Assembly: GCA_903851455.1 (NCBI GenBank)
Contig: CAINOM010000471.1
Location: 1-5,770 of the forward strand
Reading direction: 5' to 3'
Length of the DNA: 5,770 nt
Source: an uncultured Bacteroidota bacterium
GTDB taxonomy: Bacteria; Bacteroidota; Bacteroidia; Chitinophagales; Chitinophagaceae
Shown: positions 5,739 through 5,770 of the stretch, one piece after another
Numbering within the stretch: position 1 is the first letter of the stretch
How the letters are laid out: the number at the start of each line of letters is the position of its first letter
Notes under the pieces: generated by a model
The model's input: only the letters and a program-made list of their open reading frames with translations
Told to the model about the DNA's origin: nothing
The model's database searches: none
Made by a program: the position numbers and the translations under genes

Positions 5739-5757
5739 TATTGACAATCAATCTTTT

Positions 5758-5770
5758 ATGTCGAATATGA
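5758..5770 (+). CDS. Possible start of the next gene, cut by the window edge
   Basis: An ATG at 5758 begins a frame reading MSNM before the window ends, with a second in-frame ATG at 5767. The preceding spacer is AT-rich, as expected upstream of a Bacteroidota start, but only four codons can be seen and there is no ribosome-binding sequence. It could equally be non-coding. Confidence 0.25.

Overview
The window looks like a piece of a Bacteroidota chromosome, most likely from the class Flavobacteriia. Three things point there. None of the starts has a convincing Shine-Dalgarno sequence. The only promoter-like elements fit the TAnnTTTG (-7) type of that phylum. UvrC carries an FDNSN version of its nuclease motif, which I associate with Bacteroidetes. 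Coding DNA is moderately GC-rich, while the two main spacers are T-rich or made of short degenerate repeats. No tRNA, rRNA, CRISPR array, insertion sequence or prophage gene is visible.

Layout. Positions 1-197 hold the last 64 codons of a + strand gene ending in a GyrI-like (effector-binding) domain. A 183-bp spacer follows, with a terminator hairpin, T-rich repeats and a good -7 promoter element. Positions 381-2327 (+) encode a 648-residue membrane protein: a family 2 glycosyltransferase joined to a decayed polyprenyl-phosphate glycosylphosphotransferase. It converges tail to tail with a cyclic-nucleotide-gated K+ channel gene (2324-3640, - strand). Their stop codons overlap in a TTAA palindrome that sits in the loop of a GC hairpin. 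A 228-bp divergent spacer with two 56-bp copies of a heptad-based repeat separates the channel from uvrC (3869-5683, +). The last 87 bp hold a CCCC/GGGG hairpin over the uvrC stop, a 13-bp tandem repeat and perhaps the first codons of another + strand gene.

The genes do not form an obvious pathway. The glycosyltransferase probably acts in surface polysaccharide or glycolipid assembly at the inner membrane, the channel in cyclic-nucleotide-controlled K+ flux, and UvrC in nucleotide excision repair. Gene orientation suggests at least three independent transcription units. I see no multi-gene novel system. The most unusual item is the glycosyltransferase fused to a phosphoglycosyltransferase-like module that has lost its catalytic segment.
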